A stretch of DNA of 64,000 nt from JAHDHW01 sp963793295 (GTDB taxonomy: Bacteria; Bacteroidota; Bacteroidia; Chitinophagales; Saprospiraceae). The stretch covers positions 124,001-188,000 of the forward strand of contig CAWBZX010000008.1 of NCBI GenBank assembly GCA_963793295.1, given 5' to 3'. Position numbers and translations under genes: made by a program. Of the stretch, positions 9,215 through 20,397 are shown in pieces; the first letter of the stretch is position 1; each line of letters starts with the position of its first letter. The notes beneath the pieces are model-generated. The model worked only from the letters and a program-made list of their open reading frames with translations. It was not told where the DNA came from and did not search any database.

Positions 9215-9802
9215 CCCAATTTTTTTAAGATTCTGTATGGATAATAGGAAAGCATTTCTATAAAGAGAAATTCTTTTATTAAGAACCTCTATTTCTTTTG
9301 TAAATATTTAAACAATAATTATATTAGAGGTTGATATTCATACATTGAATACATATCCTGAATATTAAGTCCCAATAGCTGCACTTTTATTTGTCACAAT
9401 AGTTTATTTGTGATGTAATTGATTGAACCTAGGTTTTCTTTAAAAAACAGTTTTGTTTATTAATAGTGCAATGACATACTTATCAACTCACAACTATTTG
9501 TTCTTTATTTTTGACTGCTTTTCTATTAGGTTCAACCTGGAAACTGTGATTCATTATTTTTCGGGGGCAGACTTTAAACAAAATTTTTTTAGGAATACCC
9601 TTTAAAAGGAGGCAATCCTGATGGTGTAACAAGCTTCGAATCCTGTACTTTGACAAGAATAAAATTATCACCTAAGTAAATACCAATTTCATTCTTAAAA
9701 CAGAACAGAAATATTGATCAACAAAATATATGTAACTATGAAATGAAAAATCAAAATACCCATCTGCACAAAAACATTTTTAAAATTAAAAAAACAATTA
9801 GT
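9215..9802. other. 588-bp intergenic region upstream of adhesin unit 3
   Basis: No credible gene is visible. The region carries the second copy of the 31-base element (9299-9329) and further diverged matches to the region upstream of unit 2. A TATTTTTG box at 9506-9513 fits the Bacteroidota minus-7 consensus but has no TTTG at the usual distance, so I do not call it as a promoter. A reading frame upstream of 9803 extends the small gene by 20 residues (from 9743) but is not conserved in the paralogue. Confidence 0.55.
9299..9329 (+). repeat. 31-base upstream element, copy B
   Basis: This matches 619-649 at 30 of 31 bases. It is the best preserved block in the otherwise diverged upstream regions of the two complete adhesin units. 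Confidence 0.6.
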
Positions 9803-10153
9803 ATGAAATCAAAATTCAAATTTTTTCTATTCAGCCTTGCTTTAGGGTTGTTTATAAGTAGTTCAGCGATTGGTCAATCCAATCCAGGAGCTACAATCTC
9901 TTCTGATAACGGAATTACTTTATCACAATCCAATCCCTTGGGAGCAACTTATGATATAAATATTTCCAATAAAGGATGGACACAAGCAGAAGCGCAATCG
10001 GCAGTGATTTATTTTGAGGAGAAATCTGATTTCATTAATCTTGAGTTGGATTATCCAAACCAAAAATTCATTCTTACACTAGATTTAGATGCTCCTGAGG
10101 CGAGTACATGGAATCTCCAAAAGTGGAATGAACACCTTGTTAATGTTCGCTAA
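9803..10153 (+). CDS. Small secreted protein, upstream partner of adhesin copy 3
   Basis: This encodes 116 residues with about a dozen differences from the protein at 1071-1421. It has the same signal peptide (ISSSAIGQ) and the same conserved mature stretches (NPGATISSDNGI, YFEEKSDFINLELDYP, WNLQKWNEHLVNVR). I chose the ATG at 9803, not the one at 9743. The paralogue begins exactly here, the 20 extra residues are Lys/Asn-rich and low in complexity, and a signal peptide should be at the N-terminus. It ends 43 bases before the large adhesin gene, so the pair spacing is conserved between the units. The function is unknown; constant linkage to the adhesin suggests that it works with it. Confidence 0.75.
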   Translation: MKSKFKFFLFSLALGLFISSSAIGQSNPGATISSDNGITLSQSNPLGATYDINISNKGWTQAEAQSAVIYFEEKSDFINLELDYPNQKFILTLDLDAPEASTWNLQKWNEHLVNVR

Positions 10154-10196
10154 GGGTTGCATGCTGAATTTCTTTAAAAATTAAAAAAATTAAAAC

Positions 10197-12977
10197 ATGA
10201 TAAAAATAAAACATTTAATAACCGTATTCTTTTTGGGGGTTTTGAGCTCGATTTCCGTTGCTCAAGTTGAAACGATACCGCTACCTCCGCAAATAGCTAC
10301 CTTCACAGGTGCAACCAGAGGTTTTCATTTTACAGCACCTGTTGATTTTACTATTATTTCTTTGCGGGTGCCTACTAATGCAAGTTCTGGCCCTCAGAGT
10401 ATAGCAGTTGTTACCTTCAATGCCGGTCCTCCTCCTGCGTTTCCTGGAACTACATTAAATTACAATCAGTTATTTTACGTTTCGAATGATCCAAGTACCA
10501 TGGAGATTCCAGTAAATATACCGATTACGGCAGGACAAGTTGTTGGGGTTTATGGATCGCGAGGTAATGCGACCAACTCATATGGTCAGGCGAATTGGAA
10601 TACCACTTTATTCGGGAATCCAATTCTTTTACAGCGCAGTGGTCTTCAGGCAAATCTTGCTACCACGTGGCCTTTTCCAATATGGTCAGAGGTTAATTTT
10701 AATATCGGACGTGTGGAAGTTACCTGCCAAATTGGTGGCGGCGGCGGCGGCGGCGACGAACACTGTGTTCCAAATGATTGTGTCGTTGTGACTTGTCCAG
10801 ATGATGTTACAGTAGATTGTATAGAAAATTATGAAATAGATGTAAACAATGCTACAGCAGAATTTCTTTGTAGTGGCGAACCTCCATGTTATACAATCGG
10901 TGAAGCAACAGGATCACTTACGCCGGTTCTGAAAGCGGTTAGTGGAGTTTGTGGTCCGGCGGCTGTGGCAACATCCATCTGTGATTGTCCGGTTGGTTAT
11001 GTCGCTGTTGGATATGAAGGTATTGCAGGAAACCCCTGGGGTTCTCAGGTTTTGAACCAGTTTAGCTTAAGATGTAAAGAGTTAAACCAGGATGGAACAC
11101 TTGGAACCACTGTTATGGTGACTTGCTCAAATGGAACAGCTATTAATAACAACACTGCTGTCGGGCCTGTTGATGCAGGTTCGAATCAGGCGATGGTAGG
11201 CGGTCGGTTAAGAATAGGATGTGCTATTGATGCAGTAGCAGGATTTTCAAAACCTATTTCTGAAGTAGGTTCAGGAGATCCTAATAGTAATAATACTCAA
11301 ATGGCCTTCATGGGTGGCACAGGAGGAAGCTTAGGGGCTTTACAATTGGCGCCTAATGGAAATGTCATTGTAGGTATGCAGGCTTATGAAGATTTAAATG
11401 GTGGTAGTACCAATAATGTGTCCGGTGGTGTGGCCTGGAGATATGCACCTATTGAATCTTGCGGTGGAGGTGGTGGAACTGGTAATGAAGCTTTCAGGTA
11501 CGTTGATCAACCTCAAGCAACAGGAGCACCAAATTGTCCTGGAACTGTCTATGAAATTATTTACCATGTAGGCGATGATTTAGGAAATGTAGGTTGTTGT
11601 GTACAACTTGTCACGATCGAAAACGATCCTCCGGTTGTTTCAGTTCCTGCACCAGAGACGGTTAGTTGTTATGAAGATATACCTGTAATTACCGGAGATG
11701 TAATTACCGGAGATGACACAAATGGCGGTGATGCAACAGTTACCACAAGTTGTGGAGAAGCTTATGATTTAAAAATTCTTCCTCCAGTTGTTGAAGGCGT
11801 CCACAACTGCCCTGGTACGACTTATACTTATGCTTACCGTGTAAGAGACAATTGCGGAAGAGAAGTCATTGCCAACCGTGTATTTACGATTGGAAATAAC
11901 GCTCCTCCAACGATTGTAGCTCCTCCGGATATGACCGTTTCCTGTGACTTTTTCGCTAATCTGAATCCAGACTATGCAGAAGTTACAACAGGTTGTGATT
12001 TAGGTTATAGCACTACAGTAAGCGAACCAACAACAACAGGTTCTGCAAACTGTCCTGGAGCGACTTATACTTATACTTATACGGTAACGGATGATTGTGG
12101 CCGTTCAGCAAGTGATACCCGTAAATTTACAATTGTAAATGACGGCCCTACATTTTTGAATTGCCCAGATGTTCCTTTACAATTAAATTGTGAAGACGAA
12201 GGATGGGAACAGGTTATCCAGGCATGGTTGGCTTCCGTACAGGCAGAAAGTTCTTGTTCAGCTGCCTTGAATGTAACCAACAATTACAATCCAAATACAC
12301 AAGGCTTGTGTATCAACAACGGAACAAAGATCGTAAGATGGTTTGCTACCGATGCATGTGGAAGAACTTCTGTTTGCGAAGGCAAGGTCATTATCGCTGA
12401 TACCGAAGCACCAGTATTTGTAAGTGCACCACAAGATGAGTTGGTGGTATGTAATTACATCACACAGGATAAACTGGATGCCTGGGTGGATGCACATGGA
12501 TATGCAGAAGTAGAAGACTGTTGGGATAATGTCAACTGGTCTACCTTCCCTAATAATCCAACGATCAACTGTGAAGGCAATCCAGGCCCGACTTCACTGA
12601 CGGTAACTTTTGTAGCAACAGATGGATGTGGCAACAAATCATCAATGGATGCAACGTTCACGGCACTTCCAGCAATGGGAGGCAATGGCGGATCAAACGA
12701 AGATGTAGCTGCAGAAAGTTTACAGTTGTTCCAAAATCAACCAAATCCATTTAGCGATCAGACCTCGATCAGTTTCTATCTTCCTGAAGGAGGAAAAGCA
12801 ACGCTGTCGATCTATGATGTAAGTGGTAAGTTGTTGAAGGAAATCAGAGGAGAATACAGTCAGGGAATGAATGTAGAAGAAATCAACAGAAGTGACTTGC
12901 AAGGAACGGGCATGTTGTATTACAAATTGAGTACAGCAACCGAAACAGCAACACAAAGAATGATTCTTTTAGATTAA
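10197..12977 (+). CDS. HYR-like surface adhesin, copy 3 (T9SS type A tail)
   Basis: This encodes 926 residues with the plan of copy 2. The signal peptide (ending SVAQ), constant N-terminal beta-domain, seven-glycine hinge, CPDDVTVDC region, HYR-like repeats and type A T9SS tail (QNQPNPFSDQ, RMILLD) differ from copy 2 by only a few substitutions. The central part, about residues 225-430, is a different module of about 200 residues. It has ICDCPVGYVAVGYEG, LNQFSLRCKEL and later AFMGGTGGSLGALQL and AWRYAPIESC. The CPxGYVAVGYEG...LxLRC pattern recalls cysteine-containing domains seen in secreted proteins, but I cannot name the family. The module is closed by a glycine-rich linker (GGGGGTGNEAF) where homology to copy 2 resumes. 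It is probably transcribed with the small gene 43 bases upstream. Confidence 0.9.
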   Translation: MIKIKHLITVFFLGVLSSISVAQVETIPLPPQIATFTGATRGFHFTAPVDFTIISLRVPTNASSGPQSIAVVTFNAGPPPAFPGTTLNYNQLFYVSNDPSTMEIPVNIPITAGQVVGVYGSRGNATNSYGQANWNTTLFGNPILLQRSGLQANLATTWPFPIWSEVNFNIGRVEVTCQIGGGGGGGDEHCVPNDCVVVTCPDDVTVDCIENYEIDVNNATAEFLCSGEPPCYTIGEATGSLTPVLKAVSGVCGPAAVATSICDCPVGYVAVGYEGIAGNPWGSQVLNQFSLRCKELNQDGTLGTTVMVTCSNGTAINNNTAVGPVDAGSNQAMVGGRLRIGCAIDAVAGFSKPISEVGSGDPNSNNTQMAFMGGTGGSLGALQLAPNGNVIVGMQAYEDLNGGSTNNVSGGVAWRYAPIESCGGGGGTGNEAFRYVDQPQATGAPNCPGTVYEIIYHVGDDLGNVGCCVQLVTIENDPPVVSVPAPETVSCYEDIPVITGDVITGDDTNGGDATVTTSCGEAYDLKILPPVVEGVHNCPGTTYTYAYRVRDNCGREVIANRVFTIGNNAPPTIVAPPDMTVSCDFFANLNPDYAEVTTGCDLGYSTTVSEPTTTGSANCPGATYTYTYTVTDDCGRSASDTRKFTIVNDGPTFLNCPDVPLQLNCEDEGWEQVIQAWLASVQAESSCSAALNVTNNYNPNTQGLCINNGTKIVRWFATDACGRTSVCEGKVIIADTEAPVFVSAPQDELVVCNYITQDKLDAWVDAHGYAEVEDCWDNVNWSTFPNNPTINCEGNPGPTSLTVTFVATDGCGNKSSMDATFTALPAMGGNGGSNEDVAAESLQLFQNQPNPFSDQTSISFYLPEGGKATLSIYDVSGKLLKEIRGEYSQGMNVEEINRSDLQGTGMLYYKLSTATETATQRMILLD
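10734..10754 (+). repeat. GGT(GGC)6 poly-glycine hinge
   Basis: Seven glycine codons occupy the position of the (GGC)8 run in copy 2. The difference of one codon keeps the frame and shortens the hinge between the constant head and the rest of the protein. Confidence 0.95.
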
Positions 12978-13340
12978 TCTTTAAGTAGCTATTGTAAATA
13001 AAAGGAAAGCCTTTCTCGAAAGAGAAGGGCTTTTTTTTAGATACTTTTCCTTTATTTAGAAAGAAAGGCTTTCCATTTTGGAGTTCCACAATAATTTAGC
13101 CCAATAACTTAAAATAATAGGATGATCTTTTTTAAATGCGAATAATTAAAAAGCCTTTTCAATTGGATGCCCTTGATGTTGAATTAAAATATTAAATGGT
13201 CATTATAGTATTTTACCCTTAAGTCATTTCTTCTGTTTTATATTTTTTCTTTTTATAAATTGTATCTTAGTTCTTTATCTCAATAGAATCAGAGTAGGTG
13301 TAGTGACGGAAAATCAATTTATAATGGAAAGCAACTAACT
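12978..13340. other. 363-bp intergenic region before the SprB-repeat gene
   Basis: Apart from the terminator I see no gene. The sequence just after it (13040-13085) carries an imperfect inverted copy of the A/G-rich tail (GGAAAGCC...GGCTTTCC), which could extend the hairpin. The remainder is AT-rich and must hold the promoter of the giant gene. Confidence 0.5.
13006..13033 (+). terminator. Rho-independent terminator after adhesin copy 3
   Basis: A 12-bp stem with one T-G wobble (13006-13017 with 13022-13033) closes a GAAA loop and is followed by a T run. It is a close relative of the terminator after copy 1 (502-531). Confidence 0.85.
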
Positions 13341-16300
13341 ATGAAGGCACCTTTACTTTTTATCCTTGCATTCATATATATTAATATTGCCTATGGTCAG
13401 CCTTCATGCAACTGCATACTAACCCAAGGAGATTTCTCTGCTGATTTGCCTTTTATGAGTAGCAATAGTACAGCTGCAAATTTTTACTCCTACGGCAATC
13501 CTATTGGAGCATCCGCCAATACCGGGCTGGAGCTTTCCGAAACACTGTTGGTCATGCTTCACGAAGATACAAATACTGGAAATACCAGTCTGATTATTAT
13601 ACTTGACCAGGGCAATGACGCAACAGGAGGTGATGTGGATCTGACTGTAAATTGTTTGCCTGATTCTGCAGCTGTTGCCCTTCAAGACGATGGAGGCGAA
13701 CTTTTTGGATCGCCTCCTACGATTACAGGAGATTTTTTCTGGTCTCCATGTTGTACGGATGGAGGTGTCATCAGTGGTGTTGGATGCGGAAATACGATTA
13801 CAATCAACCCTACAATCAACAGCGGGATCGATTTTTTTTCTTTAGTATATGGAACTCCAGGCAGTCCGACCTACATTAATATGCCGGATATTCAATGCCC
13901 CATCACCATCAATTGCGGAGGTATTTCCTGTTGTGATGATGCGTTTGATTTCAGTGCAGTCACGCAGAACCCTGCTTGTGAAGACAGCAATGACGGATCA
14001 ATCGACCTGACAACGGATTGTGCAACAACACCCACATTTCAATGGTCAAATAATGCAACGACCGAAGATATTTCGGGACTTTCGCCCGGCACCTATTTCG
14101 TTACTATAACGGATATCAATAGTTGCTCTCAAACTTCGTCCTACACACTGACACCTGACTCATCCCCCCAACCAACTATTACCGGACCTACTGAATTTTG
14201 TGAAGGAGAGGTGGCTACATTGGGCGTCAATGGAGCCTATTCCAGTTACCTTTGGTCTACTGGATCAACCGCTTCTACTCTCACTGTCAATACTCCGGGC
14301 ACCTATTCAGTTACTGTTACAAATGCTTCTGGATGTACTGGAACTGATGCTATTACTTTGACCCAAAACCCTGTACCGATAGTTGATGATTATGGAGAAT
14401 ACTGTGAAGGATCACCTTTTTATTATCCACCTAATGGACAGACCTATACCCAAGGAGATTATATCATTATATATCCAGGAGGTTCAAGCTTAGGATGCGA
14501 CTCAACAGTTATTCTTCATGTTACTGAGCATCCTACGCCATTTATAGATCTATATCGGACGATCTGTGAGGGGGAAGAAGTTGTGGTCGGGGGAGTGCCC
14601 TATAATACAACAGGACAATGGAACATCGTTCTCCAGACGAGTTTTGGCTGTGATAGTACTGTTTATTTGGATTTAACGGTATTAGATCCTTATGCGTTTT
14701 TATTGCAACCTCCGGACATCAATTGTTATTTGGATCAGGTAGTGATTGATGGAACACTTTCATCAGGTGATGCTTTTGAATGGTCCACTTTGGATGGCTG
14801 TATAGATGGCAGTACTAATTTACCTATTTTGAATGCTTGTGCACCAGGGACTTATTGTATTACAGTCACAAGTTATGGCTTTGACCAAGGTCAGTCAATA
14901 GAATGTGAGGAGGAATTTTGTATAGAAGTGTATGAAGATATAGAAGGTCCGGAAATAGAAACGAGCGGAACGGATGTAAGTTGTGAAAGCAGTAATGATG
15001 GGACAACGACAGCAGATTTGCTAGATGGTTCGTTAGATCCCAATGATTTTATATTTGTATGGAACAGCAATCCGACACAGGTTGGACAGACCGCTACGGA
15101 TTTACCGGGCGGCAACTACTGTGTAACGGTAACGTCGATAGCAAATGGTTGCACCTCTGAGGGCTGTTATAATATAACTGCTCCACCGGCGATAGATATC
15201 GATATAATAGGAGAAGATATATCTTGTAACGGTGATGATACGGGTTCAGCTACAGCGGTTGTAGGAGGAGGAGCTGGAGGATACACCTATTCGTGGAACA
15301 CGAACCCGGAACAAACGACATCCACTGCTTCGGGCTTACCCGCAGGGACCTATACCGTAGTGGTAACGGATGCAAACGACTGTACAGATGAAAATTCAGT
15401 AGTGATTACAGAACCTGCAGCCTTTGATGTGACGCTGAGTACGACGGATGCAGCCTGTAATGGAGCGAGCAGCGGAAGTGCAAGCATTAGTGTAATCGGT
15501 GGTGCAGGACTATTGACTTATGAATGGAATACGACCCCGGCACAGGATAGTTCAACAGCTATTGACTTGATCGCGGGGGACTATACGGTATTGGTAACGG
15601 ATGCAAACGGATGTACGATAGAAGAGACGGTAACGATAATGGAGCCTGCAGCGATAAATTTAACGACGAGTACTACGGAGACCTCATGTAATAATACGCC
15701 AGATGGAAGCGCGACGGTGGATGCTGGTGGCGGAGCCGGGGGCTACAGCTATTTATGGACTCCTGGAGGACAAACGACAGCTACTGCGACCAATCTGACC
15801 TCAGGAGATTATACGGTATTGGTAACGGATGCAAACGATTGTACGGCAACAACAACGGTAACGGTATCCTCTCCAAATGGGATGACAGTTACGACGAGTT
15901 TCACAGATGCATCCTGTAACCAGGGGGATGACGGAAGTGCGACGGTATCGACTACAGGAGGAACACCAGGCTATACTTATATTTGGGATACATCGCCGGT
16001 ACGGACAGACTACTGCGACGGCGACAGGATTGTCGGCAGGGACGTATAATGTTACGATAGAAGATACCAATGGCTGTGAGGAATACGAGACCTTTGTAAT
16101 AACAGAGCCAACGGCGATATCCCTGAGCAGCACGACTACGGATGCATCCTGTAACCAGGACTCAAACGGAAGTGCAACAGTAAGTGCAGGTGGAGGCACG
16201 GGCGGTTATGCTTATGAGTGGAATACCACTCCGATCCAAACCGATTCGACAGCGACAGGCCTGGGTGCAGGAACTTATACGGTATTGGTAACGGATGATA

Positions 16301-19300
16301 ATGGCTGTACGGCCAATGAAACAGTAGTGATCACAGAACCTGCAGTGTTATCCTTGACAACAAGTGAAACAGATGCATTGTGTAACCAGGTAGCAGATGG
16401 AACAGCGACGGTAAATCCAAATGGAGGTACAGGCCCTTACACCTATCTGTGGAATGTAGTCAAATGACCTCCACAGCGATAAACCTTTTAGCAGGAGATT
16501 ACACGGTAATCGTAGAAGATTCAAATGGCTGTACCGAGGAGGCAAGTGTTATAATCGCAGAACCACCAGCATTGGTATTGGATACTCAGGGAACTGATCC
16601 GGACTGCAATATTCAAGGATGGAACAGCGACAGTGACTCCAAGCGGAGGAACAGGACCGTATAGTTATCATGGGATGTATGGACAAACTACGGCAACGGC
16701 GAGTGGACTTAGATGGCGGCACATTGCAGTGATTGTAACGGATGCGAATGGCTGTAGCGAAAGCCAAAGTATAGCATTGGTAGCCCCACCAGCCTTAAGC
16801 TTGACCACGAGCCAGGAGAATATATTGTGTTTTGGAGAAGAAACGGGAAGTGCGACAGTAAACTAAGTGGGGGAACAAGCGCCTTATACCTATGAGTGGG
16901 ATGACGGAGCGAGTCAAAATACTGCAACGGCAGTTAATTTAGAATCAGGCAGCTATACGGTGATCGTAACGGATGACAATGATTGCACCGAAACGATCAC
17001 GGTCGATTTGAGCCAACCGGCAGGGGCACTGGATGCTACAGGCACCTCAACAGATGCGCTGTGTGGGATCAATAACGGGACGATAGATTTAACAACAACA
17101 GGGGGCACAGGGCCCTATACTTATAGTTGGAACCCCGGGGGATCGACAGACGAAGATCCACAAAACCTTAGCCCGGGAACATATAGTGTGGTGGTGACGG
17201 ATGCGAATGGCTGTACCTTCACCACAAGTGTACAGGTGAGTACGCCTTCCGGGCTGGAAGCATTGGTAAGTGTTACGGATGTAAATTGTAATGGAGAATC
17301 GAATGGCATGGTAGACATAACGGTAAATGGGGGCGTGACTCCTTATACTTATGTTTGGAGTGATCCGAGTTATAACGGACAGCAGGATTTGATAGATGTA
17401 CCTGCGAATAATTACGCGCTAACCCTGACGGATGCAGATGGCTGCACGGTAATAGCCAATGCAATAGTAGAAGAGCCGGATATGATAGTAGCTACGGCAA
17501 CGCCGAGCCAGGCGAGTTGTGGAGGTAGTGATGGAAGTATCTCTCTGGTGTTAAGTGGAGGAACAAGCCCTTATGGATTTGACTGGGAAAATGATGTAAC
17601 GGGAGAGACCTATAGTGATCAAAGCCCGAATGGATTACCACAAGGTAATTATACGGGAGTAATCACAGATGCGAATGGTTGTACACTGACGGTAAATGCC
17701 TCGGTGACGGTACCGGATGGACCAGTGGCCAGTATATCGGGGGTCAATTTGAGTTGTTTTGAAGATAATAGTGGAAGTATAGAAGTGGAAGTGGTAGGCG
17801 GAGATATGCCTTATACCTATGAATGGAATGATGTGAGCTATAACGGGCAAGAGGATTTAAGCAATATTGCAGCAGGGATATATGAGGTATTGATAACGGA
17901 TGACAACAACTGCTCGACCACAGCAACCATAGAAGTGACGCAGCCGCCACCATTTGAAGCGACGAGTCTTGGAGCAACGAGCGTTAGCTGCAATGGAGGT
18001 AATGATGGAAGTATCGTGATAACGGTAACGGGAGGAACAATTCCTTATGTGTCCTATCAGTGGGATAACACCTCACAGATGGTACCGGATCCGGAAAACC
18101 TGGATGCAGGAACTTATACGTTGACCGTAACGGATGCGCAAGGCTGTACAGCAGTGAGCGAGACAATCATAATTGAAGAACCAGCAGCAATGGTATTAGG
18201 AACAACAAGTGTAGCAGCTGCCTGTAACGGCAGTTCGGATGGTTCGATCGAATTGTCCGTAATGGGGGGTACGGCACCTTATACTTATAACTGGAACAAT
18301 GGTGCTTATACAGATGAAGATCCGATCAATATTCCTGCAGGACAATATACGGTAGTGGTGACAGATGATGAAGGCTGTACGCAAAGCACAACAACGACGG
18401 TAGGTCAGCCTCAGGCATTACAAATAGTGATAGACAATGTATCGGATTATGGAGGTTACAATGTAACGTGCTGGAATTCGGCGGATGGAACAGCAGAAGC
18501 AATAGCGAGTGGTGGAACGGAACCGTTTAGTTATGCTTGGAGTAATGGAATGAATACAGGAGTGATAACAGAATTAGATCCGGGAACTTATACAGTAACG
18601 GTGACGGATGCCGGAGGGTGTACAAATACAACGCAGGTAAGTTTGACGGCTCCCCAGGAAATAGTAGCAGCGACATCGGTTATAGAGGCAGATTGTTACG
18701 GAGAAGAGAGTAATGGACAGATAATTATAACGTCGGTGAATGGAGGAGCAGCTCCGTATATGTATTCGATCGGTTCAACCTTTAGTCCTGTAAATCAATT
18801 TGTGAACCTGCCGGCTGGAGTATATGAAATAACGGTTGAGGATGCTAACGGCTGTGAATGGACAACAACGGAAGAAGTAACAGAACCGCAAGAGTTTTTA
18901 GTGGATTTGGGAGAAGATGTGGAGATCCTGCTGGGAGACAGTACGCAATTAGAGCCGATATTGTATCCTGGAGGATCCGTGGTGGACACCTTTATATGGA
19001 AAGAAAGAGAGGTTGTGGACTTCATGCCTTGGGTGACACCAACACAGACGCAGAGTTATTCGATAGTAGTGACCAATCAAAGTGGCTGTAAAGCCGAAGA
19101 TATGATCCTGGTGCGAGTGAAGAAAGAAAGATTGGTTTACATCCCGAATGCATTTTCACCAAACGATGATGGGTTTAATGACATTTTCTGGATCCAGACA
19201 GGAAGAGGCGTAGCGAGCATCAACAACTTCCGGATATTCAGCAGATGGGGCGAATTGGTTTATGAACATTTAAATCCAAATGGGAATAACCATTCCAGAT

Positions 19301-19432
19301 CCAAACAATGGATGGGATGGGAAATTAGATGGTGAACCAATGAATCCGGGTGTGTTTGTATATGTGGTGGAAATAACGTTCATTGACGGAAGAGTGGAAA
19401 TCTATAAAGGAGATGTCACTTTAGCCAAATAG
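13341..19432 (+). CDS. Giant SprB-repeat surface protein (T9SS type B tail), broken by several frameshifts
   Basis: One gene of about 2,030 codons can be read across several frames. It starts with a signal peptide (MKAPLLFILAF, ending AYGQ) and a cysteine-rich N-terminal domain (to about residue 200). About 18 SprB-type repeats follow, each around 75 residues with the pattern C-N-x(3-5)-DGSATV...GGxxPYxYxW...L-x-AGxYTVxVTDANGC. A type B T9SS domain (IPNAFSPNDDGFNDIF, RWGELVYE, GVFVYVVEI, GDVTLAK) ends at 19432. The homologous SprB of Flavobacterium is a mobile gliding adhesin; gliding is not proven here. Shifts of one base lie near 16006, 16458, 16617 and 19290. Compensating pairs lie near 16718-16730 and 16864-16884; the last pair leaves an in-frame stop. 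Repeat-driven consensus error or decay of the 16.0-16.9 kb part are both possible. Confidence 0.85.
14960..18900 (+). repeat. Tandem SprB-type coding repeats of about 230 bp
   Basis: Successive units share near-identical DNA at their ends, for example TATACGGTATTGGTAACGGA near 15585, 15810 and 16276. This would favour recombination and misassembly. The GC content of this stretch is visibly higher than that of the flanking genes. The cluster of reading-frame shifts at 16.0-16.9 kb lies inside it. Confidence 0.8.
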
Positions 19433-19457
19433 GTTTTTAACAAAAAAATAAATTAAT

Positions 19458-19495
19458 AAAAAGACATTCTTGGATAATTCCAAGAATGTCTTTTT
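19458..19495 (+). terminator. Rho-independent terminator after the SprB-repeat gene
   Basis: A 16-bp perfect stem (19458-19473 with 19480-19495) with loop ATAATT ends in a T run. It starts 25 bases after the stop codon at 19430-19432, which supports reading 13341-19432 as one gene. Confidence 0.92.
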
Positions 19496-19780
19496 TAATA
19501 GGATCATAAAACGTTAAATTTCCAGATAGATCATTGGGCATTCTTTTTATCTGGTTCTAATCTGATTAATTATAGAAATTAACTTTCCTATCATTCAGAT
19601 GCAGTTTTCTTTTAATTTTTTTGATAAAAACTAGCCTTTTAAGCTGAATTGAATGGGCTTGTTGTTTAGAAAAATATTCTTTTTTTTAAATTGTATTAAG
19701 TTGAAAAACAGCGGATTATGTTCATTTATTCAAATAATACATTTGAATAATTAAGATGAATTTTTATTCGATATTTAAAA

Positions 19781-19796
19781 TACCCCTTTTGGGGTA
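19781..19796. repeat. Perfect inverted repeat TACCCC-TTTT-GGGGTA
   Basis: Two 6-base arms flank a TTTT centre; the adjacent bases A and T extend the stem by one pair. It lies in AT-rich sequence far from any gene end and has no T run. It could be an operator or a small structural element. Confidence 0.4.
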
Positions 19797-20241
19797 TAAA
19801 TGCCTTATATATATACTGTATATTTGTGATACATAGTAAGGAAATAGATTATCTATGTTTGTTTTTTTACTTTGATTAAAAAATTATTTTCCCATATTCC
19901 GAACAACAAATTATAATTATATGATAGGATAACCATACACTCTTTAAATAGAGAGAGGACTTCCAGACGCATGAACATTATTAATCCAATTTACAATTTT
20001 TCAAGAGCCTAATTTTTTCCTCTCTTTTCACTGTGGAAATACGTCAGTATTTCGCCATCACAGTTTATATCTATCTTAAATATTTGTTGCTATACGTATT
20101 ACAAGGGAGTAATACTCAGCTATGGAAATTAGTCAGGTTTACGTTTTTCGTAAGGGCTGATCATAAAGAAATTTAAGAATTTGGGTAATTATATTAATGG
20201 TAACTGTTTAGAGATTTATTTTAAAACGGTTTTGGGATAGT

Positions 20242-20278
20242 CCTCCTCTGCTAAAGTGCAGAGGGGGATTGCTTTTTT
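20242..20278 (+). terminator. Orphan hairpin with T run (possible end of a small RNA)
   Basis: CCTCCTCTGC (20242-20251) pairs with GCAGAGGGGG (20258-20267), with one wobble and loop TAAAGT. ATTGC and seven T bases follow. The nearest upstream coding gene ends 810 bases earlier and has its own terminator, so this hairpin may end an untranslated RNA. Confidence 0.45.
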
Positions 20279-20397
20279 TGGTAAATAACATACTGTTTCT
20301 ATCTTTTTATTGATCAAATACTAAATAATCCTTTCGAAATACACCTCTTATAAAATACTTTCTATAAAAAGCTTGGAATCAAAATAGCTAAATTCAC

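Noticed and set aside
9743..9802. A 20-residue N-terminal extension of the small secreted protein in unit 3
   Set aside because: The paralogue lacks it, the residues are low in complexity, and it would bury the signal peptide.
15801..16199. A 132-codon open frame on the minus strand inside the SprB-repeat gene
   Set aside because: It arises from the repeat sequence read backwards and has no independent features.
14960..18900. A CRISPR-like array
   Set aside because: The periodicity of about 230 bases comes from protein repeats in an open reading frame; units lack short identical repeats with unique spacers, and no cas gene is present.
13341..19432. Reading the SprB-repeat region as four or five separate genes
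   Set aside because: Only the first piece has a signal peptide and only the last has a sorting domain. The repeats join seamlessly when single bases are corrected, and one terminator follows at the end.
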